From the NCBI RefSeq assembly GCF_028640845.1, contig NC_080542.1, positions 137,570,346 through 137,634,345 of the forward strand: a stretch of 64,000 nucleotides of DNA. The letters are read 5' to 3'. Positions within the stretch are counted from its first letter, which is position 1. Each line of letters begins with the position of its first letter. The translations under genes were made by a program, and so were the position numbers. Shown one piece after another: positions 9,390 through 20,447 of this stretch. The notes below the pieces were generated by a model that made no database searches, was not told where the DNA came from, and was given only the letters and a program-made list of their open reading frames with translations. Source of the DNA: Ahaetulla prasina. Its lineage: Eukaryota > Chordata > Lepidosauria > Squamata > Colubridae.

Positions 9390-11230
9390 AAAAAAATCTA
9401 CAGTGAAAGCATAATAGTGAACAAACTATTGTTCATCACTTGAAAATATATTCAACCTTATTTTAAGGACTGAAATTCCAGGGTGAAACATAGATTGTGT
9501 TTGGATATAAAAAGTCCAGTTTTAATTCCTGGCATTTAAAATATTTGGCAGCAGGTGTTAGGAAAGACTCTGAACAGCTAACTTTAATTAACTTTAATTA
9601 ATTTATTATACATCAAGTTATTTTAATTAAAATAAAATACATCAAAATGTGTTTTTGAAAACAGATCATATAACCTTCTAGTCCAGCAACTTCTTCTCAC
9701 AATAACCAGATGACTCTGGAAAAGTTCTATGGTTGTCCAATAGCAACTTATTTCCAAGGACATAATACCTTTAAAAAGAAATGTTCCATGAAGCCCTATT
9801 GTTAATAGTTATCGTTAGTTTACATAATATTAACTTTTCTGCTCCCTCTTGAAGGTCTACAAATATAGGGACCATCAACGGATTCTGTGGCAGAGAATTC
9901 CTTAAATTGATTTTGTATCATGCATTATTTTGCCTGTTTGGAAACTAATACCTATTAGGTTCAATGAAAGAGTCATTCTATCCCAGATAATTCCTCGCTT
10001 GGAGAAGTTTCCAAGGACAGAAGGAAGCAATGTTCTTGCAGGATCAAGATTATGTATCTAAATTGTGTTGGGAATCATTTAGCTAAAAAGGAGTATCTTC
10101 CAAGGATTGAAGGGTACATTTTTAAGGTAAATGCTGAGCATTTTTAAATCTATTTATTTATACCTAGTAGCAGTTTTGATTAGAAGAAATATGTCTTTCC
10201 TTTTAAGATAAGAACTTTACTTTGAGGGGTGCTGCTTCCTGGATTTGAATGGGGAGCACTTAGGAATGACCCAAGACAGTTTTTGGAAGGCTATGGACCC
10301 ATTTAGGAAATGGAGTCTTGAAGATTCCAGTTCCCTTTGGAAGTGGTCAGAAAGTCATGGGTATACATTCTCCTTTCGGCAGTTCATTTTCTTAAGTGTA
10401 CCTGGGTTTTAACTTCACTTTTTGAATTTTCTGTTTTTACTCAGCTTTTTGTCTTTAAAAGGTGACTGGCTGGATGAATGCTGATTTATTTTAACTCCCT
10501 CCTAAAATCTATCTGTTCTTTTTTTCCTCCTCTGATTTATACTGTTGTTTTGAATATCTTTTGTCCCCCTCCCTCCACCCACCCTGGTAAGCAAACAGCA
10601 TGACCTTGGATGGAGAAAGTGCCTTCATTTGATTTACATTAATATTGGAGTCTAACCCCAGGGTTTTCACGTTTTTTTTTAAATTTGCAAAATACTTGAA
10701 GTTTGCTTTTTTAATTTTTCTTTTAATTTGAGTTAAAATATCCAGAAAATATTTTTGCTATTTATTTCTGCTTCAGTGTTCTTTGTTTCTTGGCGGAATT
10801 TCATAGAGCAACAACGTATCATATTATACACAAGCAAGAGTGACTGATATCCAGAAAAAAAGACCTTTTGGTAACATGAATTTTTTAGTTGAAAACGTTT
10901 TTTGTTTTTTTTTTTAAGTTTGGTGAAATGATAATGGCTGTAGAAAATATTCAGCTGCATGTAGTTCTGGATGTATTAGGTTCACAAAACAAATGTGATC
11001 GGGAAGCTGCAAACTGTTAGAAAGTCTGGAAAGAGATATGGACTGAACAGACGTAGAACCAACTGTGATGTCTGCATATCCCTCTCTGAAGTTCAAGCCT
11101 CCATTCTTTTATAGTAGAAGCCTGTCTGAATGGAGAAGTGACACATTGGTTTTTCTTAAGAGGACTAAAAGACATTACGGAATGGATTTGTCACATTCAG
11201 TCGGAACCACTTTCATCTGGGCTTTGTTGG
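9390..11230. other. Unassigned AT-rich sequence
   Basis: About 1.8 kb without recognised repeat, domain or long frame. It contains short homopolymer runs (poly-T at 10670, 10905). The taatta-type motifs near 9580-9640 are simple AT-rich sequence. Confidence 0.4.
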
Positions 11231-11239
11231 AATGATAGA

Positions 11240-11244
11240 CTGAT

Positions 11245-11303
<59 letters not shown>

Positions 11304-11306
11304 TTT
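11240..11306. repeat. (ATTT)n array
   Basis: Tetranucleotide run at the LINE 3' end (minus-strand AAAT tail). Confidence 0.9.
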
Positions 11307-11841
11307 GTCAAACACAACAGTATATGTAAGCATAAAATAACCATACGAATTGGATACAGTCAAAGGGAACATTAGGACAGGAACGGTAGGCAGGCTGGTG
11401 CTCTTATGCCCCTTACAGACCTCTTAGAAATGAGGTGAGGACAATAGTAGATAATTTTTGGTTAAAGCTTTGGGGATTTTGGGAAGAGACCACAGAGTCA
11501 GGTAGTGCATTCCAGGCATTAAGAACTCTGTTACTGAAGTCATATTTTCTACAATCAAGATTGGAGCGGTTCACATTAAGTTTAAATCTATTGTGTGTTC
11601 ATGTTTTGTTGCGATTGAAGCTGAAGTAGTCTTCTACAGGAAGGATGTTGTAGCAGATGATTTTATGAGTTATACTCAGGTCATGCCAAAGGTGGCACAG
11701 TTCTAAATTTTCTAAACCCAGGATTTCAAGTCTGGTGGCATAAGGTATTTTGTTGTTTTCAGAGGAGTGGAGAACTCTTCTTGTAAAATATTTCTGGACA
11801 ATTGTATTAATGTCCGAAATGAGGTGTGGGTTCCAGACAGG

Positions 11842-12153
11842 TTAGCTGTATTCGAGAATTAGTCTAGCAAATGTTTTGTATGCTCTGGTTAGTAGTGTAA
11901 TCTTTCTGGAGAAGAAACTACACAAGATTAAGTTTACAACTCTTAAAGCCTTTTTGGCGATGTAGTTGCAGTGGGCTTTGGCACTTAGATCATTTGATAT
12001 GAAAACTCCAAGGTCTTTGATGGGGTGAAGGTCATCTACAAGGTAATGTCCATCAAGCTTGTATTTAATGTTCTGATTCTTTTTTCCAATGTGTAAGACA
12101 GAGCATTTGCTAGTTGAGATTTGGAGTTGCCAAATTTTTGACAATTCCAACAC
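11842..12153 (-). pseudogene. LINE RT C-terminal fragment
   Basis: The minus-strand frame shows WQLQISTSKCSVLHIGKK, then KDLGVFISNDLSAKAHC, then a terminal ARLILEYS. This is the segment that follows the YxDD catalytic block in CR1/L2/Rex-group reverse transcriptases: K-C-x-V-L-H-x-G, then K-D-L-G-V-x-x-S-x-D-L. The catalytic block itself is not present. A related fragment at 20049-20231 (minus) reads NIVLQTRVYKTFARPILKCS, supporting a shared family. It is a 5'-truncated retrotransposon copy that cannot encode an active enzyme. The exact LINE clade cannot be settled by eye. Confidence 0.7.
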
Positions 12154-12195
12154 AAAGTCAAGGTCTTTTTGAAGGGTAGCCGCATTATTGGTAGT

Positions 12196-12590
12196 GTTAA
12201 ATAGCTTAACATTGTGGAGACTGAATTTATTATATTTAATCAGACAACAATTGATAAGAGATGGTATTAAGAAACAAATGTGAATATTTGACCCAAGGTG
12301 AATACTCTTATTTCTTGGGAGGATTTAGGATAGATAAGACACAGGTAAATTTTATACAAGTTGATTACAATAACAGTTTCTTAAGAGAGGGTTTTGAAGC
12401 TTTAACCTTGTCTATTTTATTATTATTATTGTTCTTCCTCTTAACTATTTTGCCATTAGTATAGTATATGGATGACAGGTCTATAATTTGCAAATAGATT
12501 TAGTAGTTAATTTTTTTTTCTGTGTTTTGCAGGGGTGGGTAACTAATCTTTCAGAAATGCATTAATCAGAATTCAAGTAAGGGGGATGAT
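12196..12590. other. Unassigned sequence
   Basis: May be a further decayed part of the LINE to its left, but no motif can be read. No gene seen. Confidence 0.3.
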
Positions 12591-12603
12591 ATGTGCATAT
12601 GTG

Positions 12604-12956
12604 TGGTGGCTCAGTTGGCTAAGACTCTGAGCTTGTCGATTGAAAGATCGGGAGTTCAGCGGTTCGAATCCCTAGTGCTGCCGCGTAACTGGGTGAGCTT
12701 CCATTACTTATCCCAGCTTCTGCCAACCTAGCAATTCGAAAGCACGTAAAAAATGCAAATAGAAAAATAGGGACCACCTTTGGTGGGAAGATAACAGCAT
12801 TCTGTGTGCCTTTGGCATTTAGTCATGCCGGCCACATGACCATGGAGACATCTTCAGACAGTGCTGGCTCTTCAGCTTTGAAATGGAGATGAGCACCGCC
12901 CCCTAGAGTCGGGAATGACTAACACATATGTGCGAGGGGAACCTTTACCTTTACCC
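12604..12956 (+). mobile_element. tRNA-derived SINE, BovB-like tail
   Basis: A-box-like TGGCTCAGTTGG, B-box GGTTCGAATCC, the body gtaaaaaatgcaaatag then agggaccacctttggtggga, and the tail agagtcgggaatgac then gaacctttacctttacc. Target-site duplication atgtgcatatgtg (12591-12603) against atgtgtatatgtg (12957-12969) matches at 12 of 13. Full-length copy. I read the family as Sauria-type because of the tRNA head and BovB-like end; the name is from memory. Confidence 0.88.
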
Positions 12957-12969
12957 ATGTGTATATGTG

Positions 12970-13429
12970 TTGGTTGTTTTTATCTTTTAATGCACCTTTT
13001 TGTTCAATATTTTCTGTGCTTTTTCTTTTGAAAAAATTTGTTGGAGTTTTGTATTTTAAGTTTTTTCAAATAAAATAGAAAGAGTTTGGGGGGGGGAAAC
13101 AATTAAACTTTGTTTCTCTCAAAAAATTATTTTACCCTATAAAATTTATGCAGATTTAGAATGCTGCCTAAGCATTTTTGTTCAGGAAGTTGTTCCCCCA
13201 AGGTTTAAAGGATTATAGCCTAGCTGATTAATCAGTTAATGAACTAAAGCTGATTAATTTAATAAGATTTCCTTTAAAAAGTGACAGCTGTAACTATTTC
13301 TTTCTGAACCACCAAGTTGTTGACTAGCAGACCTTCCATCCAAAGAGTTATCTATGCAAGCATCCCACAATATGGATTCTTCCCGTTACGTTGGAATTTC
13401 CGTCCATTCTTAATACATACATGGGTGAC
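12970..13429. other. Unassigned sequence
   Basis: AT-rich, with a short poly-G run near 13089. No gene or repeat family recognised. Confidence 0.3.
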
Positions 13430-13905
13430 ATGATGACCAAGTTATCTAAAAGACCACCTCCTGCAATTACAACAGATCATCCCATTAGATCTGATAGAGA
13501 AGGTTTGTTGTGTATAGCATCTGCCAAGGGCTACATTTGTGGGTCCCAGGGTGGAACTTATCTGTAATGGTACCAGTCCTGTGGAATATTATCCCACTAA
13601 GTAAGTTTAGCTCCATCCTATTATCAATCCACAAGATTTTCTAGACCTGGTTGTGTCACCAGACCTGGTGGTCCCAGGAAACCAACAACATCTTATTGGA
13701 TATATTCAGTCTCTCCATGTCTGTATATTTGTATATTTTACTTTTGAATATATTTTTAATTATTATAAAGATTGTTTTATGTCTTTATATTGAATGCATT
13801 TATATAATTTTTATTTTTATTGATTGTTGCACATTGCCTAGGGTTGCTTCTTGTAACAAAGTGGACAGCCATATAAATATGATCAATCAATCAATCAATA
13901 AAATC
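13430..13905 (+). mobile_element. Decayed LINE 3' end (L2-like)
   Basis: Blocks tgatagagaaggtttgttgt, cagtcctgtggaatattatc and ttgttgcacattgcctaggg then gtggacagccatataaat look like an old L2-group 3' end, finishing in an ATCA repeat (13880-13900) as a tail. No readable protein. Family assignment is from general resemblance to the similar 3' end at 63560-63700. Confidence 0.4.
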
Positions 13906-14379
13906 CACAACCTGATGTTTAATAAATATATTCAGAGATTATTCTGCACCATATTGGAATTGGCTTGGAATTATGAGAGCTAATTAGAAATCACCATAGA
14001 GGGAAAAAGTTGGGGTGAGTTTGACACTTTTATTAATCTTGGAAAGGATTAGGATTTTTTGTGATGGAATTAAACAGGACTCATTTGATTTAATAGCTAA
14101 TTATGATTGATTTCTATAATCAGGCAGCCTTATCAGATCCTGTCAATATATCTTATCAGCCTTATCAGATCCTGTCAATATATATTTGCAATTTGGGAAA
14201 CTATCCCTTGTATGAATAAAGATCACTATATAGGTTATGCCAACCAATCTTTTGTCTGAAAATCTAATAACCCAGATTTGCTTATTTTCAAACCACTTTT
14301 GGGTATTGCTATGGTAAAAGTGTTGCATATTGCCTTGCTTGATGATGAAGAAAAATATTAAAGAATGCTTTGGCAGTTG
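13906..14379. other. Unassigned sequence
   Basis: Contains a short direct repeat (cagccttatcagatcctgtc at 14125 and 14157, about 32 bp apart). Otherwise nothing recognised. Confidence 0.35.
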
Positions 14380-14381
14380 TA

Positions 14382-14731
14382 CAGGTAGTCCTCCACTTAT
14401 AATAGTTCATTTAGTGACCATTCAGAATTACAACAGCACTGAAAAAAGTGACTTATGACCATTTTTCACACTTACGACTGTTGCAACTGGTTCATATTTA
14501 TGACTGTTGCAGTGTCCCAGGGTCATGTGATCAGCTTTTGCGACCTTCTGATAAGCAAAGTCAATGAGGAAACCAGATTTATTTAACAACCAGATCGCTA
14601 ACTTAACCACTGTATTGATACATTTAACAACTGGGCAAGGAAGTTCATAAAATTGGGCAAAACTCACTTAACAAATGTCTCAGTAACATAAATTTTGGGC
14701 TCAATTATGGTTGTAAATCAAGGACTACCTG
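14382..14731. mobile_element. Mariner-type MITE (350 bp, TA target)
   Basis: The ends CAGGTAGTCCT and AGGACTACCTG are perfect inverted repeats flanked by TA on both sides (14380-14381 and 14732-14733). The interior (ttatgaccatttttcacact, gtgtcccagggtcatgtgat) has no transposase. The TA duplication and short TIRs point to Tc1/mariner-type mobilisation. Confidence 0.75.
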
Positions 14732-14767
14732 TAATTATTTTGAAAATTATTTCATTCGGAAAAGATA

Positions 14768-15293
14768 CCGTATTTTTCTGAGTATAAAACACATCGGAGT
14801 ATAAGATGCACCTTAGTTTTTGGGGAGGAAAATAAGAAAAAAGCTGATTGGCAGGTGGATTGGCCTCCCGTAATACTACCAATCCACTGTTCCCAGAGGT
14901 GAATTTTAGCAAAAGTTTCTTTGGTTGTGAGCTCTGTGCCTTGCTTTTTTTTTTTTTGCTTTTTTTTCTGCCTCTGAAACATTTGAAACTCTGAAACTTT
15001 CAGAAAAAAACTCTTTTTTCTGCCTCTGAAAGCCTCCGAAACAGCTTCCGAAAAAAAAGCCTCTGAAGCTCAGTTTAGGGGCTTCTTTTCTGAAGCTCTG
15101 TTTAAGGGCTTCTTTTCTGAAGCTCTGTTTAAGGGCTTCTTTTCTGAAGCTTCGTTTCTGATGCTTTTTTCAGCCTCCGAAACCTCCATTTGAGAAGCTG
15201 GGCAGGGCTACGTTCAGAGTATAAGACGCATCCAGATTTTCACCCTCTTTTTTGGGGGGAAAAGTTGTGTCTTATAATAATAAAAAAATATGG
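14768..15293. mobile_element. Mariner-type MITE (526 bp, TA target)
   Basis: Left end CCGTATTTTTCTGAGTATAA and right end ATAATAAAAAAATATGG are degenerate inverted repeats flanked by TA (14766-14767, 15294-15295). The interior cores gagtataaaacacatcggag and agagtataagacgcatccag are mutually related. It carries tandem copies of a roughly 27-bp unit with ggcttcttttctgaagctct between 15075 and 15155. Non-coding. Confidence 0.65.
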
Positions 15294-15295
15294 TA

Positions 15296-15666
15296 TGTAC
15301 TGTAAGTCGAAGTTTGAAAATACGTATTTGCATTCATTTGCTTGGTTACTTTATTCAGCTGACAAAAGTCAGAACATCAAGTCTTAATTTGGTGACAGAA
15401 CAGTTACATAATATAATTAGAATATTGAAGTTTTACAATCTTATTTCTTGTTCTTTGATTGTGCTAGTGATAAAAGAACAGCAACTACATTATTTGTATT
15501 TACTCTGGGAAATGATTTCTGTTTCAGCTGACTATGACTTAATCAACAAACCATAGTGTCACATCTAATATGAATCCAGACAATGCATCCAGTACCTTGA
15601 CAGAAAGCCAATTTAGCAAGCAGAAAATCCCAGTTTCTCCCATTAATATGTTCTTATCCCAAATTA
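15296..15666. other. Unassigned sequence
   Basis: No repeat family recognised. Short frames only. It ends at the TA where the Tc1-like element is inserted. Confidence 0.35.
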
Positions 15667-15668
15667 TA

Positions 15669-17194
15669 CTGTGTGCACAATTATTAGGCAAGTGAGTATT
15701 TTGACCATATCATCATTATTAGGCATATTTGACACCTCCAAGCTGTATAAACTTGAATGCTTATTGGATATAAGCATATCAGGTGATGTGTATTTGTGTA
15801 ATGAGGGAGGGTGTGGCCTAAGGAAATCAATATCCTATGTCAAGGTGTGCATAATTATTAGATTTAACTCTAAAAAGTCAAAAAATGAAAAAAGTCTTTC
15901 AGAGGGGTACAGCACTTTTGAAATTGCTAAGATATTGGGGCATAATCACAGAACCATCAAACATTTTGTTGCAAATAGAGAACAGGTTCACAAGAAACAT
16001 GTTGAGAAAAAAAGACGCACATTAACTGCCAAATCTTTAACTGCCAAAGATCTGAGAAGAATCAAACGTGGAACTACCAGGAACCCATTATCCTCCAGTG
16101 CTGTCATATTCCAAAACTGCAACCTACCTGGAGTGCCCAGAAATACAAGGTGTTCAGTGCTCAAAGACAGGGCCAAGGTAAGGAAAGCTGAAACCCGATC
16201 GCCACTGAACAAGACACATAAGTTGAAAGAGCAAGACTGGGCCAAGAAATATCTGAGGACAGATTTTTCCAGGGTTTTATGGATTGATGAGATGAGAATG
16301 ACTTTTGATGGACCAGATGGATGGATCTGTGGCTGGGTCAGTAATGGGCACAGAGCTCCACTTCAACTCAGATGCCAGCAAGGTGGAGGGGGGGTACTGA
16401 TATGGGTTGGCATTATTAAAGATGAGCTAGTTGAACCTTTTTGGGTTAAAGATGGACTCAAAATCAACTCCCAAACCTACTGCCAGTTTTTAGAAGACAC
16501 TTTCTTCAAGCAACGGTATAGGAAAAAGTTTGCATCTTTCAAGAAGATCATGATTTTTATGCAGGGCAATGCTCCAGCACATGAATCAGAGTACTCCGCT
16601 GCGTGGCTAGCCAGTAAAGACCTTGAAGATAAAAGAATAATGACATGACCCCCTTCCTCACCTCACCTAAATCCTATTGAGAACTTGTGGGCCCTTCTTA
16701 AATGGGAGATTTATGGTGGAGGAAAATGGTACACCTCTCTGAACAGTGTCAGGGAGGCTGTGGTTGCTGCTGCACAAAAGGTTGATAGTCAACAGAACAA
16801 GAAACTGGCAGACTCCATGAATGGAGGGCTTATGACTCTTATTGAAAAGAAGGGTGGCTCTGTATTGGTCACATTTTATACCCAAATGTCAGAAATGTTT
16901 GTTTGTACATTTTGAGTTGTTTGTTATTATTCTCACTTTAACAGATGCAAATAAACAAGGCAGATGGGCAAATTTTCATTTTTCATTTAGTTGCATAATA
17001 ATTCTGCACACTAATAGCTGGCTAATAATTGTGCACACATAGATATTCTCCTCAGAAAGCCAGAAACTTTTACTTTCTTAAATATTCAGGTTTGAGGTTT
17101 ATTAACATTTTGGGTTGACCGAAAGCACTGTAGTTGTTCAATAATAAAATTAATCCTCCAAAATACAACTTGCCTAATAATTCTGCACGCAATG
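15669..17194 (+). mobile_element. Tc1-like DNA transposon, DD37E type
   Basis: The terminal inverted repeats contain CACAATTATTAGGCAAGT (from 15676) on the left and ACTTGCCTAATAATTCTGCA (17168-17187) on the right, flanked by TA (15667-15668, 17195-17196). Additional internal copies of the motif (gtgcataattattag at 15847; ataataattctgcacac at 16995; gctaataattgtgcacaca at 17021) give an IR/DR-like layout. About 1.53 kb, a normal autonomous Tc1 length, with one transposase gene inside. Confidence 0.88.
15671..16915 (+). pseudogene. Tc1-like transposase, nearly intact
   Basis: One reading frame spans the element and is broken by a single TGA at 16646-16648, where the family has Trp (next residues PPSSPHLNPIENLW). 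N-terminal helix-turn-helix: EGYSTFEIAKILGHNHRTI (about 15902-15958). DDE domain: first Asp in LWIDEMRMTF (codon 16286-16288); second Asp position reads Gly in FMQGNAPAH (codon GGC 16565-16567, one base from GAC); Glu in LNPIENLW (16679-16681). There are 37 residues between the second and third catalytic positions, so DD37E rather than the common DD34E. The true start is unclear, because the first ATG lies inside the TIR and the HTH is preceded by degraded sequence. A 16-18 nt tandem duplication near 16022-16053 (TAKSLTAKDL) may be secondary. Inactive as read. Confidence 0.88.
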
Positions 17195-17196
17195 TA

Positions 17197-18490
17197 TATG
17201 TAATTTTTACCACTCCACGAGGCTTGCTCTTTTAAAGGCATCTAAATTTAAGCCCTTAACTTCTTTCTTTCCCTCTTCCATCCATACTACTGCGCATTTC
17301 TAAAATCTCTGTTGATATCCATACTATTTTGGTACATTAAATAGATGAGAATCTGCAGCCTGTTGACCTCTGAAATGAAAGCCAAGGCCTCAAATAACTC
17401 TTGTTATTTTATGCAATGTCAGTTGGTTGAAGGTATCAATATTAGATGATCTCCTTTTCTTTCCCATTCCAAGGATTGTATCGTATTGGCCGAGGTCAAA
17501 TGAGACTTCTGGGTTCAGTGATTATAATGAATGAAAATACATTAGAATTCTCCTAATCATTCTCACAGTTTCACTCAAGTTAATCTGAAATTTCCCTGGG
17601 ACAGTTAAAGATCTTTTTCTAGCAGGGAAGAAATTGCAGAGATGAAATGTGGCTCTGTTTTATTCTCCATTTTCTTCTTTCTTTAAAAAAAAAAAAAAAA
17701 CTTCACTTGACAGTTTTCTTGTTTGTTTGCTGGAGCGATTGCCTTCCTTTTTCCCTCCTAATCCCCCAACCCCTTCATATTTCCCATTACTAGTTTTGCC
17801 TTAAAACTAACCTCATCCTTCTCTGTCTTGTCTATTTTATCTGATTTATTTCAAGGGAGAAAGAGAGGCAGGGCTACTGGCACTTCACCTTTTTCCTGGA
17901 GAAAAAACAACAGCAGCCAAAGAATTCCTTTAGAATAACAGAAGGCGGCAGCTTTATTATAGCTTAGAAATTGGACCGGTTCAAACAATTGAAGAAATAC
18001 AACTTCAATAACACCAGCGCATGCCAGTGAGCAGAATACCATATAAGAAATTACTACCGTACATGAAAGGATACAGGCCTGCCAGTTTCTCCAGAGTAAG
18101 CTGTTCCCCCTTTCCTTTTCCAAATCCTTAAACTCATTTCCAGAAATTCTCACATTTTAGCTACTATGCTTGTTGTTCCCTGCTTTCTCTATAATTTTTT
18201 CTGCCTCACAGGAAAGCTATCCTGAATAGCTTGGTTCAGAAATTGGAATAACAATGTTTGCAGGTTGGAGAAAAGAGGATTTCTCCAAAAATATTAACAG
18301 GAGACTGAAGTCTTCTAATTAGCAACGCCTTCCTGCATCTTGTGGGGTGCGTTTGTGAGATATTTTCATCTTATGTACAAATAGTTTTTGATTTGTGCAT
18401 GCAAAGGCCTCAAATCAGATTATGACTCCTTACAAAACAAATCAGAAAAAATATCAGGCTGCTGATATCAAAATAGAGTAATTATTATTA
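17197..18490. other. Unassigned sequence
   Basis: About 1.3 kb without a recognised family. A 100-codon minus-strand frame (17851-18153) shows no domain and is probably chance. Poly-A at 17684-17700. Confidence 0.4.
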
Positions 18491-18530
18491 TTACTTATTT
18501 GTCAAGCATGTATAAGATAATAGATATAAA

Positions 18531-19560
18531 CAGGGGTGAAATGCTTCTGGTTCGGACCAGCTCACCCGATCCGGTAGCGATGGCTGCTGCTGGTTCAGGG
18601 GACCAGTAGCAAAAATCCCTGGCCTTGCCCCCACTGCCTCTGCTGAGCCACACCATCAGCAGAGGTTTTTTTTTTTACTTTTAAAAGCAGTTTTTCTTCA
18701 GCCGAAAACATGCCTTTAAAAGTAAAAAAAAGCCTTTGAGGATCCCGCCCCTCAGCTGAGATCGGCAGAGCCTTTAAACTTTAAAAAAAAATTTTTTTAA
18801 AGGCTCCTCTGGCGATCTCACCTGAGTTCCTCATCAGCAGAACCTTAAAAACATGTTTTCTACAATTAGAAAACTTCCTTTTAAGAGATTCTAAGGCACT
18901 TACCTGATTACTGATCTAACGCATGGCTTTCCCAACCTGAAAGTAGCAGTTTCACTTTCAGCACCAGACAGAATCAGTTGCTAGCTAATCTATTTCCTCA
19001 GCGAGCAACTAATGCTGGCTGGCTTTGCTGGCTGAGGAACTCTGGGAATTGAAGTCCACAAACCTTAAAGTTACTAAGGTTGGAGACCCCTGATCTAAAA
19101 AATATAAATAAAATAAAATAATAAAATAAAATATTTGTGCAGCTTTCTGAGATTTGGTGTGTTTCTGTAGTGTTTCACTCTAACTACACAAACACACAAA
19201 ATCTCACAAAGCTGTATGTGGCATTTTGTGTGTGTGTGTCAGTTGTGTTGTGTTGTTTTATGTTGTGTGTGTGTAAAGTGTGAAAGTTGGTTTTTGAGCT
19301 TTTTGTGGCTGTGTGCGGTCATTTTTTGAGAAGTGCAGCTGTTTTTACATTGTGTGTGTGTCAGTTGTGTTGTGTTGTGTTGTGTGTGTGTAAAGTGTGA
19401 AAGATGGTTTTCGGTACCACTTATTGTTTTGTATACTTTATTATTTTTATTATTTATTGTTATTGGCCATGCCCACCCAGTCATCTGATCACCAAGCCAC
19501 GGCCACCAATTAAGCCACGCCCACAGAACCGGTAGGGAAAATTTTTAGATTTTATCCCTG
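18531..19560. mobile_element. 1.03-kb hAT element sharing TIRs with MITE family A
   Basis: Starts CAGGGGTGAAATGCTTC and ends gattttATCCCTG. Flanks gatataaa (18523-18530) and gatattat (19561-19568) match at 6 of 8. The right end (ccacgcccacagaaccggta) matches family A ends. The interior holds part of a foldback MITE (18965-19090) and a doubled GTGT-rich minisatellite segment (19220-19410). No transposase. Confidence 0.7.
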
Positions 19561-20199
19561 GATATTATATAAACATAATTATAAATACATGTAAAGGATA
19601 CGAATAAAAAAAAACATTAGGACAGGGACGGTAGGCATATTTGTGCACTTATGGACGCCCCTTACAGACCTTTTCGGAATGGGGTGAGGTCAACAATACA
19701 CAATCTTAGGTTAAAGTTTTGGGGGTTTTGGGATGAAACCACAGAGTCAGGTAGTGCATTCCAGGCGTTGACCACTCTGTTGCTGAAGTTGTATTTTCTG
19801 CAATCAAGTTTGGAGCGGTTTACCATGAGTTTGTATCTATTGTGTGCTCATGTATTGTTGCGATTGAAACTAAAATAGTCATTGACAGGTAGGACATTGT
19901 AGCAGATAATTTTGTGTAATACGTTTAGATCAGACGGAAAGTGGTGTACTTCTCAGTTGTCTAAGCCCAAAATTTCAAGTCTGGTGGCATAAGGTATTCT
20001 GTTGTGAGCAGAGGAGTGGAGAGCTCTTCTCGTGAAATATCTCTGGACTCACTCAATTGTATTAATGTCCAATATGCAGTACGGGTTCCAGACAGATGAA
20101 CTGCATTTGAGAATTGGTCTAGCAAAGGTTTTATATACTCTAGTTTGCAGTACAATATTACCGGAGAAAAAGCTTCGCAAGATTAGATTAACAATTCTT

Positions 20200-20447
20200 T
20201 TTAAAAAAAATTTTTTTTTTTTTAACAACAAACAAACATAAAAAACTCATTAAACCAGTTACAATGTGCTGGTGGGGTGTTTACATATCTTGTACAATCT
20301 CAAAATAGACATCTCTTTCATACATATATCTTATATTATCTAGGTCTCTTATTCAATCTAGGTCTTTTATAACATATCTTTCCTTCTAACCAGTAATAAA
20401 ATGAATCCCATATTTTGTAATATTGCTTACCTTTTTGTTCTTTAAGG
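20200..20447 (-). mobile_element. 5'-truncated L1 insertion
   Basis: Flanked by a perfect 12-bp target-site duplication TTAACAATTCTT (20188-20199 and 20448-20459). On the minus strand it ends in poly-A (plus poly-T at 20200-20221). Its 5' part encodes the end of L1 ORF2 (QYYKIWDSFYYWLEGKIC on the minus strand). Only the last 248 bp of an L1 are present. Confidence 0.85.

Larger units (their letters stand above)
11238..12195 (-). mobile_element. Jockey-superfamily LINE 3' fragment (TTTA tail)
   Basis: On the minus strand an RT C-terminal segment (12153-11842) is followed by further decayed coding sequence and a 3' end that terminates in an ATTT array (11240-11306, plus orientation). The same 3' region is present at 19605-20530, 43515-43928 and 58482-58888 (shared: gtagtgcattccaggc, tctacaatcaagattggagc). 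It is 5'-truncated. Confidence 0.7.

Noticed and set aside
12604..12680. tRNA-like box A and B sequences (also at 3121, 28534, 50509) as tRNA genes
   Set aside because: They are SINE heads: a SINE body and tail follow, and three of the four copies (12604, 28534 and the minus-strand 5477) have target duplications. No proper cloverleaf is seen.
17851..18153. 100-codon hydrophobic minus-strand frame as a membrane protein
   Set aside because: No supporting motif, start context or homology can be seen; probably chance.
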